The notes beneath the pieces are model-generated. The model saw nothing but the letters and a program-made list of their open reading frames with translations. It was not told the origin of the DNA and made no database searches. The position numbers and the translations under genes are program-made. Shown piece by piece: positions 40,556 through 49,742 of a DNA stretch of 54,981 bases (positions within the stretch are counted from its first letter, which is position 1; each line of letters starts with the position of its first letter). The DNA is from Bacteroides fragilis (lineage in GTDB: Bacteria > Bacillota > Clostridia > Lachnospirales > Lachnospiraceae), in NCBI GenBank assembly GCA_023664485.1, contig JAMPFK010000019.1, positions 1 to 54,981 of the forward strand, read 5' to 3'.

Positions 40556-42598
40556 ATGATGAAGAAAGATTTGTTTATTGCGGAAAAGCCCAGCGTCGCC
40601 AGGGAATTTGCAAAGGCTTTGAAATACCGGATGAGCGGCCGGGACGGTTATATGGAATCCGAAGAGGCGCTTGTAACGTGGTGCGTGGGACATCTTGTTA
40701 CGATGAGTTATCCGGAAGCCTATGATGAAAAATATAAAAGATGGTCCCTCGATACGATTCCTTTTATTCCGGAAGAATTTAAATATGAGGTCATTGAAGG
40801 CGTGAAAAAGCAGTTCCAGATTGTCAGCGGTCTGTTGAACCGCGAGGATGTGGAGACGATTTATGTCTGCACCGATTCGGGAAGAGAAGGGGAATACATA
40901 TACAGGCTGGTGGAACAGCAGGCGCATGTGACAGGAAAGGCCCGGAAAAGAGTCTGGATCGATTCCCAGACGGAGGAAGAGATCCTGCGCGGCATCCGGG
41001 AGGCAAAGGATTTGTCGGCTTACGATAATCTGAGCGATGCGGCTTATCTGCGCGCGAAAGAGGATTACCTGATGGGCATTAATTTTTCACGGGTGCTGAC
41101 GTTAAAATACAGCTATCCCGTTAAATCTTATCTGAAAGCCGACAAGGCCGTCATATCGGTGGGACGGGTCATGACCTGCGTGCTCGGCATGGTGGTGAAC
41201 CGCGAACGGGAAATCCGGGAATTTGTAAAGACACCCTTTTACCGCGTTCTGGCGGATATCGACATCCGGGGCAGAAAATGCGGCTGCGAGTGGAAAGCTG
41301 TGGAAGGCTCCCGCTATTTTGCGTCGCCCCTGCTTTATAAGGAAAACGGCTTCCGGGAAAAGAGGGCCGCGCAGGAGCTGATTTCATATCTGTCGAACGA
41401 ACCCGTATCCGAACCGGCGCTCAGGAGTATGGAAAAGAAAAGAGAAACGAAAAATCCGCCGCTTTTATATAATCTCGCGGAATTGCAGAACGACTGTTCC
41501 AGGCTGTTCAAGATCAGTCCCGACGAGACGCTGCGGATCGCGCAGGAATTATATGAGAAAAAAATGACCACTTATCCGAGAACGGACGCGAGGGTGCTTT
41601 CCTCCGCAGTCGCAAAGGAAATTCATAAGAATATCGGCGGCCTGAAACAATATGGAATCGTCAGAGAACTGGCGGAAGAGGTGCTTGCGAAGGGCAGTTA
41701 TAAAAATATCGCAAAGACCCGTTATGTCAATGACAGGCAGATTACCGACCATTATGCCATTATACCGACCGGACAGGGGCTTAACAGCCTGGGGAGCCTG
41801 GCGCCGGCCGCGGCGAAGGTCTATGAGTGTATCGTCAGAAGATTTTTAAGCATTTTTTATCCCGCGGCCGTTTATCAGAAAATCAGCCTGAAGGTGGAGA
41901 TCAAAGGAGAACTCTTTTTTTCCAATTTCAAGGTGCTCGTGGAAAGCGGTTATTTCAAGGCGGCGCAATATTCCTTTACCGCCGGCAGGGCGGGCAGGGA
42001 GGCGGAGGCCGGGAAGGAACAGCAGGAGGAAGCCTGCGACGGGATTTTTATGGAAATTTTGAAGGGGCTGAAAAAGGGCGAAAAGCTGGCCCTGCGGGAA
42101 TATACGATAAAGGAAGGCGAGACGACGCCGCCCAAACGTTATAATTCCGGTTCCATGATTCTGACAATGGAGAATGCCGGGCAGTTCATAGAGGACGAAG
42201 AGCTCCGCGCCCAGATCAGGGGAAGCGGCATCGGCACTTCCGCAACGAGGGCGGAAATCTTAAAAAAGCTCGTGCATATCCGCTATCTGGACTTGAATAA
42301 AAAAACGCAGATTATTACGCCGACGCTGCTCGGAGAGATGATTTATGAGGTCGTCTCTTCCTCCATTAAACCGCTTCTCGATCCGCGGCTTACGGCGAGC
42401 TGGGAGAAAGGCCTGAATCTGGTGGCGGACGGCTCGATTACGTCGGAGGAATACATGCGGAAACTGGACGATTTCGTGACAAGAAGGACAAATATCGTGA
42501 AGCAGATGAACAATCAGGCCGCCCTGCATGCGAGGTTTTGCTATGCTTCACAATTTTACCAAAAATCACAGGGAAATATTCCCATCAAAACTTTTTAA
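40556..42598 (+). CDS. topB: DNA topoisomerase III-like type IA topoisomerase
   Basis: A 680-residue type IA topoisomerase that passes single strands and decatenates DNA. The TOPRIM domain starts with LFIAEKPSVAREFAKAL and contains TDSGREGEYIYRLVE. The active-site tyrosine is in MTTYPRTDARVLS, followed by RQITDHYAIIPTG. It ends without the zinc-finger tail of TopA, as in TopB. Chromosomal TopB and copies carried by conjugative elements are similar; here the operon setting among housekeeping genes and matching composition favours a resident gene. ATG 40556 and ATG 40559 are both possible; GAGGA precedes them. Confidence 0.92.
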   Translation: MMKKDLFIAEKPSVAREFAKALKYRMSGRDGYMESEEALVTWCVGHLVTMSYPEAYDEKYKRWSLDTIPFIPEEFKYEVIEGVKKQFQIVSGLLNREDVETIYVCTDSGREGEYIYRLVEQQAHVTGKARKRVWIDSQTEEEILRGIREAKDLSAYDNLSDAAYLRAKEDYLMGINFSRVLTLKYSYPVKSYLKADKAVISVGRVMTCVLGMVVNREREIREFVKTPFYRVLADIDIRGRKCGCEWKAVEGSRYFASPLLYKENGFREKRAAQELISYLSNEPVSEPALRSMEKKRETKNPPLLYNLAELQNDCSRLFKISPDETLRIAQELYEKKMTTYPRTDARVLSSAVAKEIHKNIGGLKQYGIVRELAEEVLAKGSYKNIAKTRYVNDRQITDHYAIIPTGQGLNSLGSLAPAAAKVYECIVRRFLSIFYPAAVYQKISLKVEIKGELFFSNFKVLVESGYFKAAQYSFTAGRAGREAEAGKEQQEEACDGIFMEILKGLKKGEKLALREYTIKEGETTPPKRYNSGSMILTMENAGQFIEDEELRAQIRGSGIGTSATRAEILKKLVHIRYLDLNKKTQIITPTLLGEMIYEVVSSSIKPLLDPRLTASWEKGLNLVADGSITSEEYMRKLDDFVTRRTNIVKQMNNQAALHARFCYASQFYQKSQGNIPIKTF

Positions 42599-42618
42599 GA
42601 AGGAAAAGGAGAAAAAAG

Positions 42619-43299
42619 ATGTCAATAGGGTTAAAAGATGTTATAATAAAAGAGCTTTATACGTTGGAGGAAACGATAGCGAAGGATATTTTTGAAGGCT
42701 TGACTTATCCGTGGGAGGTTTTGCCGAAGATCGGCGGGTTCATCGTGGAACTCGGCAATACGCTGCCGGAAGATAAGTTTGAGAAAAGGGACGGGAATAT
42801 CTGGATAGCGAAATCCGCCAAAGTGTATCCTTCGGCCTGCATCAACGGCCCGGCTATTATCGATGAGGAAGCGGAAATCAGGCATTGCGCTTTTATCCGG
42901 GGCAACGCGATCGTCGGAAAGGGCGCGGTGGCAGGAAACTCGACGGAGCTGAAAAATGTGATTTTGTTCAATAAGGTGCAGGTTCCCCACTATAATTATG
43001 TGGGAGACAGTATCCTGGGCTATAAGGCGCATATGGGCGCCGGTTCCATTACATCCAATGTAAAAAGCGATAAAACGCTGGTAGTTGTGAGAGCGGGGGA
43101 AGAAAAATTCGAGACCGGACTGAAGAAATTCGGCGCAATGCTCGGCGATAATGTCGAGGTCGGCTGTAATTCCGTCCTGAATCCGGGTACGATCATCGGA
43201 AAAGAGACCAATATCTATCCTGTTTCCATGGTAAGAGGATTTATTCCTGCGCACAGCATCTACAAAAAGCGGGGGGAAGTAGCTGCCAAGAGGGATTAA
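42619..43299 (+). CDS. Left-handed beta-helix protein, GlmU-like
   Basis: A 226-residue protein made of hexapeptide repeats (for example AKSAKVYPSACINGPAIIDEEAEIRHCAFI and GNAIVGKGAVAGNSTELKNVIL, cited as the repeat area at residues 65-120). It resembles the acetyltransferase half of GlmU and related UDP-sugar pyrophosphorylase-like proteins but lacks the nucleotidyltransferase domain. The N-terminus has ELYTLEETIAKDIFEGLTYP, an added helical segment. The ATG at 42619 has AAGGAG about 10 nt upstream. It may acetylate a sugar nucleotide or act without catalysis. It follows topB by 20 bp. Confidence 0.8.
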   Translation: MSIGLKDVIIKELYTLEETIAKDIFEGLTYPWEVLPKIGGFIVELGNTLPEDKFEKRDGNIWIAKSAKVYPSACINGPAIIDEEAEIRHCAFIRGNAIVGKGAVAGNSTELKNVILFNKVQVPHYNYVGDSILGYKAHMGAGSITSNVKSDKTLVVVRAGEEKFETGLKKFGAMLGDNVEVGCNSVLNPGTIIGKETNIYPVSMVRGFIPAHSIYKKRGEVAAKRD

Positions 43300-43323
43300 A
43301 AAACAGTATTGGGGATAAAAAGT

Positions 43324-45603
43324 ATGGCAATAGAAGAAATGAATGTTGAAAATTTTGGCTCAATGATAAACAATATCATTGCCGGCATCTGTTTTTTTGA
43401 GTATGAGAACAGGAAGTTGACGCCGATTTTTGTCAATGATGGTTTTTTCCGTATGCTTGGATATTCCAGAACGAACGGAATGCAGTATTTAAAGAACGTC
43501 AGAATGAGCATCATCCCGGAGGATCTGCCGATTTTTGAACAGGGAATCGCGGATGTGCTGAAAGATGACGGTTCTATCGAGGTGGAGTTCCGTACCGTAA
43601 CGGCGAGCGGCGGTCTCCGCTGGCTTCAGGTGCGAGGCAATCTTTATGCGCGGGAAGGCGCCAAATACATTATCGTCTGTGTGATCCAGGATATCACGGA
43701 GAGGAAGAATGTGGAAGAAGAGCTGCACCAGCAGGCGGAGCGTCTGCATATTCTCCTGGAAGCCGAAGGGGAGAAGATCATCGACTATAATGCCAAGACG
43801 GATGTGCTGGTTATAAAAAATTCCGGCGAATACGCGTCCACCGGAGAGCTGATCGTAAACAGATATATGCAGCGGTTCGACGACCCGGATTTTTTCGGGT
43901 GGAATATCGACGACAATACGGTTTTCGGCGAGAATATCGATGACAACAGCATTTTCGGGGAGGATCTGGAGAACTACAGGACGATCTGGAACGGGCTTCT
44001 GCGTTCCCCCAAACACGATACCATCGAAGTCCGGACGAAGAAATTTGACGACGATTATACCTGGTATCAGATGAATTTGACTTCGCTTCTTGGCGCGGAA
44101 GGATATGTCACGAGGATCGTTGGGCGGCTGATTAACATTCATGAGAAAAAAATACAGGAATTAAGTCTGCAGCTGCGCGCACAGCGGGATGCGATGACCA
44201 ATCTGAATGATAAGGACGCTTCCAGGAAGCTGATCGAAAATGCGCTTCGGGAAGAAAATACGAGTTCCGTTCTGAGTGCGCTGATGATCGTCGAACTGGA
44301 TAATTTTCAGAAAGTGAGCGAGCTGTTAGGCCAGGCACAGTGCGGAAAGATCCTGGCGGAGACGGGCATGTGTCTTGATGAGATCGCCAAGGGCAGCGAT
44401 GTTATCGGCAGAATCGATGAGGACAGGTTCATCATTTATTTCAGAAGTCTTGATAATTTTTCCGATACGGACAGGATTGCAGCCTATCTTGTCGAAAGGC
44501 TTCATTTCAGAATGCCTTATCAGCAGAAAGAAATTGAAGTATACAGCCGTGTCGGCATTGCAATCTTTCCTTATCATGGGATTACATACGAAGAGCTTTA
44601 TGAAAAGGCGAACAGGGCCGTCATCAGGATGCGGACGAGGGGCGGAAGCGGATACCGTATTTACGATGCGGCTGTTACGACTGCTTACCATGCGCTCAGA
44701 AAGAATAAAAATATTGCCTATGACCCGGAGAAGGGGATGGAGCTTGGCTGGAATGCCGAAGATATAGTAATGAATATCCTTTTTGAAGGAAAGGTCATGG
44801 AGGCCGCGCTGCAGTCTGCCATCGAACTGATCACGGTCCACTACAAATTCCACAGGGGTTATATCTGTGGGAATGAAAGCGGCGGCCTGCCTTTGTCTGC
44901 GCAGGTGCAGTTTTCTGTCCACGGCTATGAGATAAAGGATGAAAAGAAGGAGCATTATGAGCTGCGGCGGGTCGTTTACGAAGTCTTATATGATTCCTTT
45001 AAAAACTGCAGCATCATTCACGAATACGATATGGCCGTAGAAGAGCTTCGGTATTATCTTCAATCAGAGGGCATCAAAAGCATGCTGTATTATCCGATTA
45101 CCTCGAACGGCGTATTTCTGGGAGCTATCATTTTGGAAAATCATGAGGATGTGCAGCTGGAACTTGAGAACAGCGTAATGGAAGAGCTGCGATCCCTGTT
45201 CCGCATTTTAGAGGCGCATATTCTGCAGATAGGCCTGATGGACCGTCTGCATGATTTCGCTACGCAGATAGCGATGTTAGATAATCTGGACAGCTACGCG
45301 TATATCATCAATACGAATACTTACGAAATTAGTTTTGTCAATAAAAAAGTCCTGATGCAGACGCCGGATGTTAAGATCGGCGATATCTGCTATAAAGCGC
45401 TCCAGCATAAGGATGCGCCCTGCGAGGATTGTATTTTCCGGAGAATGAATAAACAGGATCCCCATGCGAGATGCACGGAGGAAATGTTTAATTATTCGCT
45501 GCGCTGCTGGTGCAGGAGCAGCGCGAGCTGGCTGGAGAACAGAGAAGAGAATACGCTCGGCCTGCTCAACGCCATAGATATCTCGGAATATTTTATTGGA
45601 TAG
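43324..45603 (+). CDS. PAS / degenerate GGDEF / GAF-like sensor protein
   Basis: A 759-residue cytoplasmic multi-domain protein. Residues about 10-130 form a PAS domain ending in YIIVCVIQDITERKNVEEEL. A second PAS-like region (about 140-285) contains a tandem repeat, NIDDNTVFGENIDDNSIFGE. Residues about 290-450 follow the GGDEF fold (ALMIVELDNFQKVSELLG, VGIAIFPYHG) but the active motif reads RIDEDRF rather than GGDEF, so cyclase activity is unlikely. A GAF-like region (about 480-640) and a Cys-containing C-terminal module (PCEDCIFRRM, LRCWCRSS) follow. It probably works by binding or by protein contact. ATG 43324 has GGGGA about 9 nt upstream; a TTG 15 bp earlier is less likely. Confidence 0.8.
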   Translation: MAIEEMNVENFGSMINNIIAGICFFEYENRKLTPIFVNDGFFRMLGYSRTNGMQYLKNVRMSIIPEDLPIFEQGIADVLKDDGSIEVEFRTVTASGGLRWLQVRGNLYAREGAKYIIVCVIQDITERKNVEEELHQQAERLHILLEAEGEKIIDYNAKTDVLVIKNSGEYASTGELIVNRYMQRFDDPDFFGWNIDDNTVFGENIDDNSIFGEDLENYRTIWNGLLRSPKHDTIEVRTKKFDDDYTWYQMNLTSLLGAEGYVTRIVGRLINIHEKKIQELSLQLRAQRDAMTNLNDKDASRKLIENALREENTSSVLSALMIVELDNFQKVSELLGQAQCGKILAETGMCLDEIAKGSDVIGRIDEDRFIIYFRSLDNFSDTDRIAAYLVERLHFRMPYQQKEIEVYSRVGIAIFPYHGITYEELYEKANRAVIRMRTRGGSGYRIYDAAVTTAYHALRKNKNIAYDPEKGMELGWNAEDIVMNILFEGKVMEAALQSAIELITVHYKFHRGYICGNESGGLPLSAQVQFSVHGYEIKDEKKEHYELRRVVYEVLYDSFKNCSIIHEYDMAVEELRYYLQSEGIKSMLYYPITSNGVFLGAIILENHEDVQLELENSVMEELRSLFRILEAHILQIGLMDRLHDFATQIAMLDNLDSYAYIINTNTYEISFVNKKVLMQTPDVKIGDICYKALQHKDAPCEDCIFRRMNKQDPHARCTEEMFNYSLRCWCRSSASWLENREENTLGLLNAIDISEYFIG
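43903..43962 (+). repeat. 30-bp tandem repeat inside the PAS/GGDEF-like gene
   Basis: Two 30-bp units encode NIDDNTVFGE and NIDDNSIFGE, with a third partial unit (DLEN) after them. The units differ mostly at synonymous or conservative positions, indicating selection for the peptide. Confidence 0.75.
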
Positions 45604-45645
45604 AAAAGGTTTCAGGAAAAGGTTTCAGGAAACCTGCAAAAAAAG

Positions 45646-45674
45646 TTGACGAATTGACTTTTTTCGTGTATATT
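45646..45674 (+). promoter_or_regulatory. Promoter of the TrpX-type ABC importer
   Basis: TTGACG (45646-45651) and TATATT (45669-45674) have a 17-bp spacer. An inverted repeat AAAAAAGT / ACTTTTTT surrounds the -35 region (about 45638-45664). The leader to the ATG is only about 55 nt, too short for a T-box. Confidence 0.7.
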
Positions 45675-45736
45675 TTCATAGATGGCTATATACTTTTACG
45701 CGTTAAAGCGAAAAATTACTTGAGGAGGATGAAATT

Positions 45737-46777
45737 ATGAAAAAGAAAGTATTATCATTGCTCGCAGCTGCGGTAATGACAGTCGGCCTGCTTGCGGGCT
45801 GCGGTTCTGAAGGAGGAAGCGCGCAGACGGGCGATGCAGGCGGAAATGCACAGACGAGCGACGCGGGCGGGGATGCTGCCGCTTCGGATTCCGGTAAGGT
45901 CTACCGGATCGGTATCTGCCAGCTGCTTGAACACGATGCGCTGGACGCCGCGACGAAAGGTTTTCAGGATGCGCTTGTTGAGAAGCTCGGAGAAGGAAAT
46001 GTTACTTTTGATTTCCAGAATGCACAGGGAGAACAGACGAACTGCGCGACAATCTGTACGCAGTTCGTAACGGATAACGTGGATCTGATCCTTGCGAATG
46101 CGACGTCTCCGTTACAGGCGGCTGCGGCGGCTACGAATGAGATTCCGATTCTCGGAACTTCCATTACGGATTATGCGACGGCGCTCGATATCGCCGACTG
46201 GACGGGTAAGACCGGGACGAACGTATCCGGTACTTCCGATCTCGCCCCGTTAGAGGAGCAGGAAGATATGCTGCTTGAACTTTTCCCGGACGTGCAGAAA
46301 GTCGGCATCATTTACTGCTCTGCAGAAGCGAATTCCGAATATCAGGCAAGAGTCGTTGGACAGTGCCTTGACGAGGACGGCATTGCGTATGAGGAATATA
46401 CGGTAGCGGATTCCAACGAAATCCAGGCCGTATTGACAAGCGCATGCGAAAGCTGCGATGTGCTCTATATCCCGACCGATAATACGCTGGCGGCGGCTAC
46501 GGAGACGATCAACAACGTGTGCGAGCCCGCAGGCGTGCCGATCATCGCAGGCGAGGAAGGTATCTGTGCGGGCTGCGGTGTGGCAACCTTATCTATCAGC
46601 TACTATGACATCGGTTATAAGGCAGGCGAGATGGCTTATGACATTCTCGTGAACGGCGCCGACATCAGGGAAATGAATGTAGAGTATGCGCCGCAGGTCA
46701 CAAAAGAATATAACAAATCCCTTTGCGAATCGCTGAATGTAACGATTCCGGAAGATTATGTGGCAATCGGGGAATAA
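45737..46777 (+). CDS. Substrate-binding lipoprotein of a TrpX-type ABC importer
   Basis: A 346-residue extracellular lipoprotein. The signal peptide ends with the lipobox LLAGCGS (Cys about 22), followed by a Gly/Ala/Ser linker and the mature domain beginning YRIGICQLLEHDALDAATKGF. That start and LILANATSPLQAAAAAT are typical of the DUF534/TrpX group, which includes binding proteins proposed for tryptophan, tyrosine or other aromatic compounds. GAGGAGG lies about 8 nt before the ATG. It is the first gene of a three-gene importer, with a hairpin after it that may keep its mRNA in excess. The ligand is inferred only from the family. Confidence 0.88.
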   Translation: MKKKVLSLLAAAVMTVGLLAGCGSEGGSAQTGDAGGNAQTSDAGGDAAASDSGKVYRIGICQLLEHDALDAATKGFQDALVEKLGEGNVTFDFQNAQGEQTNCATICTQFVTDNVDLILANATSPLQAAAAATNEIPILGTSITDYATALDIADWTGKTGTNVSGTSDLAPLEEQEDMLLELFPDVQKVGIIYCSAEANSEYQARVVGQCLDEDGIAYEEYTVADSNEIQAVLTSACESCDVLYIPTDNTLAAATETINNVCEPAGVPIIAGEEGICAGCGVATLSISYYDIGYKAGEMAYDILVNGADIREMNVEYAPQVTKEYNKSLCESLNVTIPEDYVAIGE

Positions 46778-46806
46778 AAATTCCCGGCAGGTCTGATTTG
46801 TCAGCT

Positions 46807-46835
46807 AAAGCGCAAGCGCAACAGCTTGCGCTTTT
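46807..46835 (+). terminator. Partial terminator between binding protein and permease
   Basis: AAAGCGCAAGC (46807-46817) and GCTTGCGCTTT (46824-46834) form an 11-bp stem with a 6-nt loop and a short T run. It would allow more binding protein than membrane components. Confidence 0.75.
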
Positions 46836-46887
46836 CCCTTAACATCCGTTTGAGAAAATTATTATAGAGGAAAGGCATGGTTATCTT

Positions 46888-47826
46888 ATGGTCTTATTAT
46901 CATTATCGTTCGTATCGCTGCTGCAGAAAATTCCGGGTGCATGCGCACAGGGACTGCTTTGGGGCATTATGGCGCTTGGAGTTTACATAACATATCGTAT
47001 TCTGGATTTTGCCGATTTGACGGTGGACGGATCTCTGGCGACCGGCGGTGCGGTGGCGGTCATGCTGATCCGGATGGGCATCAGCCCTTTTGTTGCGCTG
47101 ATCGCGGCTTTTGCGTCGGGAATGGCCGCAGGATTCGTCACGGGAATCCTGCATACCGCGCTCGGCATTCCGGGAATTTTATCCAGTATTCTGACGCAGA
47201 TTTCCCTTTATTCCATTAACTTGAATATCATGGGCAAATCCAATCAGGCGATTAATGTGGATCAGTACAGGCTGGTCGTATCTCTGCGGTATCTTTCGGG
47301 AGATACGCCTACCCTCATTAAATTTTACGGCGGCGTAGTCCTCGGCTGCCTGCTTCTGATTGCGGTCCTGTACTGTTATTTCGGGACGGAGCAGGGCGCG
47401 GCGATTCGTGCGACCGGATGTAATAAGAGCATGGCAAAAGCGCAGGGTATCAATACGAATTTTCATACGGTGCTGGCCCTGATGATCTCTAACGGCCTCG
47501 TGGGCCTGTGCGGCGGCCTGTATGCCCAGTATCAGGGCGCGGCCGACGTTAATATGGGAAGGGGCGCGATCGTTATCGGTCTGGCGGCTGTTATCATCGG
47601 TGAAGTATTGTTCGGAAAGCTGTGTTCCGGCAAACGGTTTACCTTTGCCTATACGATGATGGCTGTCATCGGCGGCGCGGTCATTTATTATGTGGTCATC
47701 GCTTTTGTACTCTGGATGAAAATGCCTTCGGAGGATATGAAACTGTTCTCGGCGATTGTTGTTGCTGTTTTCCTTTCGATACCTTATTTGAAAGAAAAAT
47801 ACGGCAGGAAAGGAGTGGCGGCATAA
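46888..47826 (+). CDS. ABC transporter permease, TrpY/LivH-like
   Basis: A 312-residue multi-pass permease of the BPD_transp_2 class (LivH/RbsC-like fold). Typical segments are GLLWGIMALGVYITYRILDFADLTVDGS and a cytoplasmic loop RATGCNKSMAKAQGINTN. About eight hydrophobic helices are visible. Its stop overlaps the ATPase start (TAATG at 47824-47828). The GAGGAAAGG site is about 13 nt from ATG 46888, rather long but no better start is in frame. It belongs with the TrpX-type lipoprotein upstream. Confidence 0.9.
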   Translation: MVLLSLSFVSLLQKIPGACAQGLLWGIMALGVYITYRILDFADLTVDGSLATGGAVAVMLIRMGISPFVALIAAFASGMAAGFVTGILHTALGIPGILSSILTQISLYSINLNIMGKSNQAINVDQYRLVVSLRYLSGDTPTLIKFYGGVVLGCLLLIAVLYCYFGTEQGAAIRATGCNKSMAKAQGINTNFHTVLALMISNGLVGLCGGLYAQYQGAADVNMGRGAIVIGLAAVIIGEVLFGKLCSGKRFTFAYTMMAVIGGAVIYYVVIAFVLWMKMPSEDMKLFSAIVVAVFLSIPYLKEKYGRKGVAA

Positions 47827-48629
47827 TGGCACTTGCATTGGAACTGAAGGATATCCATAAAACTTTTAATATCGGAACGATCAATGAAAAGGCAGCCCTG
47901 GACGGTCTGGATCTGACGCTGCAGGAAGGGGATTTTGTCACGATCATCGGCGGGAATGGAGCCGGGAAATCTACCATGCTGAATGCGATCGCCGGCGTAT
48001 GGCCGATCGATAAAGGCTCTATCATTATCGGCGGGCAGGATGTTACCTCTCTGCCGGAACATCAGCGCGCAAAGTGCCTCGGACGCGTATTTCAGGATCC
48101 GATGACCGGAACGGCGGCTACGATGTCCATCGATGAAAACATGGCGATCGCCGCAAGGCGCGGCAGGCCCCGTACATTGAAATGGGGCGTGACCCGGAAG
48201 GAAAGGGAGCGGTACAAAGAACAGCTCCGGACGCTGGATTTGGGACTGGAAGACAGGCTCACGACGAAAGTGGGACTTCTTTCCGGCGGTCAGAGACAGG
48301 CGGTAACCCTTTTAATGGCTTCCTTACAGAAACCGGAACTTCTGCTGCTCGATGAACATACGGCGGCCCTTGACCCGAAAACGGCAGCCAAAGTGCTCGC
48401 CCTTTCGGATAAGATCATTTCAGAAAACGCGCTGACGGCGCTGATGGTAACGCATAATATGAAAGATGCGATCGCTCACGGCAACCGGCTGATCATGATG
48501 CATGAGGGCCGTATCATTTTTGATGTGCGCGGAGAAGAGAAAAAGAAGCTGAAAGTCTCCGACCTGCTCGCCAAGTTCGAGGAGGTCAGCGGCGGGGAGT
48601 TTGCCAATGACCGGATGATGCTTTCATAA
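47826..48629 (+). CDS. ABC transporter ATPase of the TrpX-type importer
   Basis: A 267-residue nucleotide-binding subunit. Walker A is IGGNGAGKSTML, Q loop GRVFQDPMTGTAATM, signature LSGGQRQAVTLLMA, Walker B LLLLDEHTAALDPKTA and switch His in MVTHNMKDAI. DEHTAALDP is characteristic of this uncharacterised amino-acid-type subfamily. ATG 47826 overlaps the permease stop by one base and AAAGGAGTGG precedes it. It completes the importer 45737-48629. Confidence 0.93.
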   Translation: MALALELKDIHKTFNIGTINEKAALDGLDLTLQEGDFVTIIGGNGAGKSTMLNAIAGVWPIDKGSIIIGGQDVTSLPEHQRAKCLGRVFQDPMTGTAATMSIDENMAIAARRGRPRTLKWGVTRKERERYKEQLRTLDLGLEDRLTTKVGLLSGGQRQAVTLLMASLQKPELLLLDEHTAALDPKTAAKVLALSDKIISENALTALMVTHNMKDAIAHGNRLIMMHEGRIIFDVRGEEKKKLKVSDLLAKFEEVSGGEFANDRMMLS

Positions 48630-48674
48630 TGAATGAAAATGAGGCGCAGCCGGCGGCTGAAAAAGAAATGATAT

Positions 48675-48777
48675 TATAGTAAACGACATAACAAATTGCA
48701 CATTCCATCTCTTGCAAAAGCCATATACGCAAGCTTTTGCAAGGCTGAAATGGGAATTTTTAATGTCGTTAACTATA
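48675..48777. repeat. 103-bp palindromic MITE-like element
   Basis: The ends TATAGTaAACGACAT (48675-48689) and ATGTCGTTaACTATA (48763-48777) are inverted repeats with one mismatch. The inner pair CTTGCAAAAGC (48711-48721) and GCTTTTGCAAG (48733-48743) is perfect. The TA at each outer edge resembles the TA target of IS630/mariner elements. It could equally be a folded RNA. The remaining gap 48778-48925 has an inverted repeat ACAGATTA (48857-48864)/TAATCTGT (48881-48888) and no clear promoter. Confidence 0.6.
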
Positions 48778-48925
48778 AAAATTGATTTCCGTGGGAAATT
48801 TCAGAAAGGACTGGATTTTTCGGCTGTAATATGCGAAAATAAAGACAGCGGTTATGACAGATTATGGAAGGTCATCTATCTAATCTGTTATCAAATATTA
48901 TTACATAATCGAAAGGAGTTATCAC

Positions 48926-49618
48926 ATGATTTATTCAAAAGAAGTTGAAGAAATGTGTACCGTAGCACAGGGCGTACATCATGGCTGTGCTCCAATCCCA
49001 GAAGAAGCGAAATGGGTTCAGGCAAAAGAAGTAAAAGATATTTCCGGTTTGACGCATGGCGTAGGCTGGTGCGCTCCCCAGCAGGGCGCATGTAAGCTGA
49101 CCCTGAATGTCAAAGAAGGCATCATTCAGGAAGCGCTTGTCGAGACGATCGGATGTTCCGGTATGACACATTCGGCGGCTATGGCATCTGAAATCTTACC
49201 GGGCCTGACCGTTATGGAAGCACTGAATACGGATCTTGTATGCGACGCTATCAATACAGCCATGAGAGAGCTGTTCTTACAGATCGTTTACGGTCGTACA
49301 CAGTCCGCTTTTTCTGAGGAAGGACTTCCTGTAGGAGCCGGCCTTGAAGATTTGGGTAAAGGTCTTAGAAGCCAGGTGGGTACGATGTATGGTACTTTGA
49401 AAAAGGGCCCTCGTTACCTCGAAATGGCGGAAGGTTATGTAACAGGTATTGCGCTCGATGCAAATGATGAGATTATCGGTTACAAATTTGTAAGCCTCGG
49501 CAAAATGACAGACTTCATCAAAAAAGGCGACGATCCGAACACCGCATATGAAAAGGCATGCGGACAGTATGGCCGCGTTGATGATGCTGTTAAGATTATC
49601 GATCCAAGATGCGAATAA
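48926..49618 (+). CDS. NifU/IscU-like scaffold protein paired with GGGtGRT protein
   Basis: A 230-residue protein with an IscU-like core. GACKLTLNVKEGIIQEALVETIGCSGMTHSA corresponds in spacing to the IscU segment that carries two of its three cluster cysteines, here Cys56 and Cys77. Further cysteines lie at 11, 21 and 49. The third IscU cysteine (HCS motif) is not evident, and the C-terminal half is extra and unlike IscU. AAAGGAG stands 7-8 nt before ATG 48926, a strong site. The GGGtGRT gene follows after a short hairpin gap. Fe-S scaffold or carrier function is inferred from the partial match; no IscS partner is near. Codon use is more biased than in neighbours, suggesting high expression. 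Confidence 0.8.
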   Translation: MIYSKEVEEMCTVAQGVHHGCAPIPEEAKWVQAKEVKDISGLTHGVGWCAPQQGACKLTLNVKEGIIQEALVETIGCSGMTHSAAMASEILPGLTVMEALNTDLVCDAINTAMRELFLQIVYGRTQSAFSEEGLPVGAGLEDLGKGLRSQVGTMYGTLKKGPRYLEMAEGYVTGIALDANDEIIGYKFVSLGKMTDFIKKGDDPNTAYEKACGQYGRVDDAVKIIDPRCE

Positions 49619-49620
49619 GA

Positions 49621-49666
49621 AATCGTCGTGAGGAATCGACGATTCGGAGAATGCGCTGCATTCTCC
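49621..49666. repeat. Double hairpin between the NifU-like and GGGtGRT genes
   Basis: AATCGTCG (49621-49628)/CGACGATT (49637-49644) is followed by GGAGAATGC (49646-49654)/GCATTCTCC (49658-49666). The second hairpin and the CGATTCG string recur in the element after leuB (17381-17436). No T run follows, so RNA stabilisation or partial read-through control is possible. Confidence 0.7.
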
Positions 49667-49742
49667 ATCAGATGTTCCACGCTGTTGCAATTTCGTATGT
49701 TGCTGAGAAATCTCTAAAAATAAACAGGAGGAGTAAGATAAG

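Noticed and set aside
43309..43323. TTG start for the PAS/GGDEF-like protein
   Set aside because: ATG 43324 has the better-spaced GGGGA ribosome site.
45604..45736. Tryptophan T-box before the TrpX-type importer
   Set aside because: The leader is only about 55 nt after the promoter and has no T-box core.
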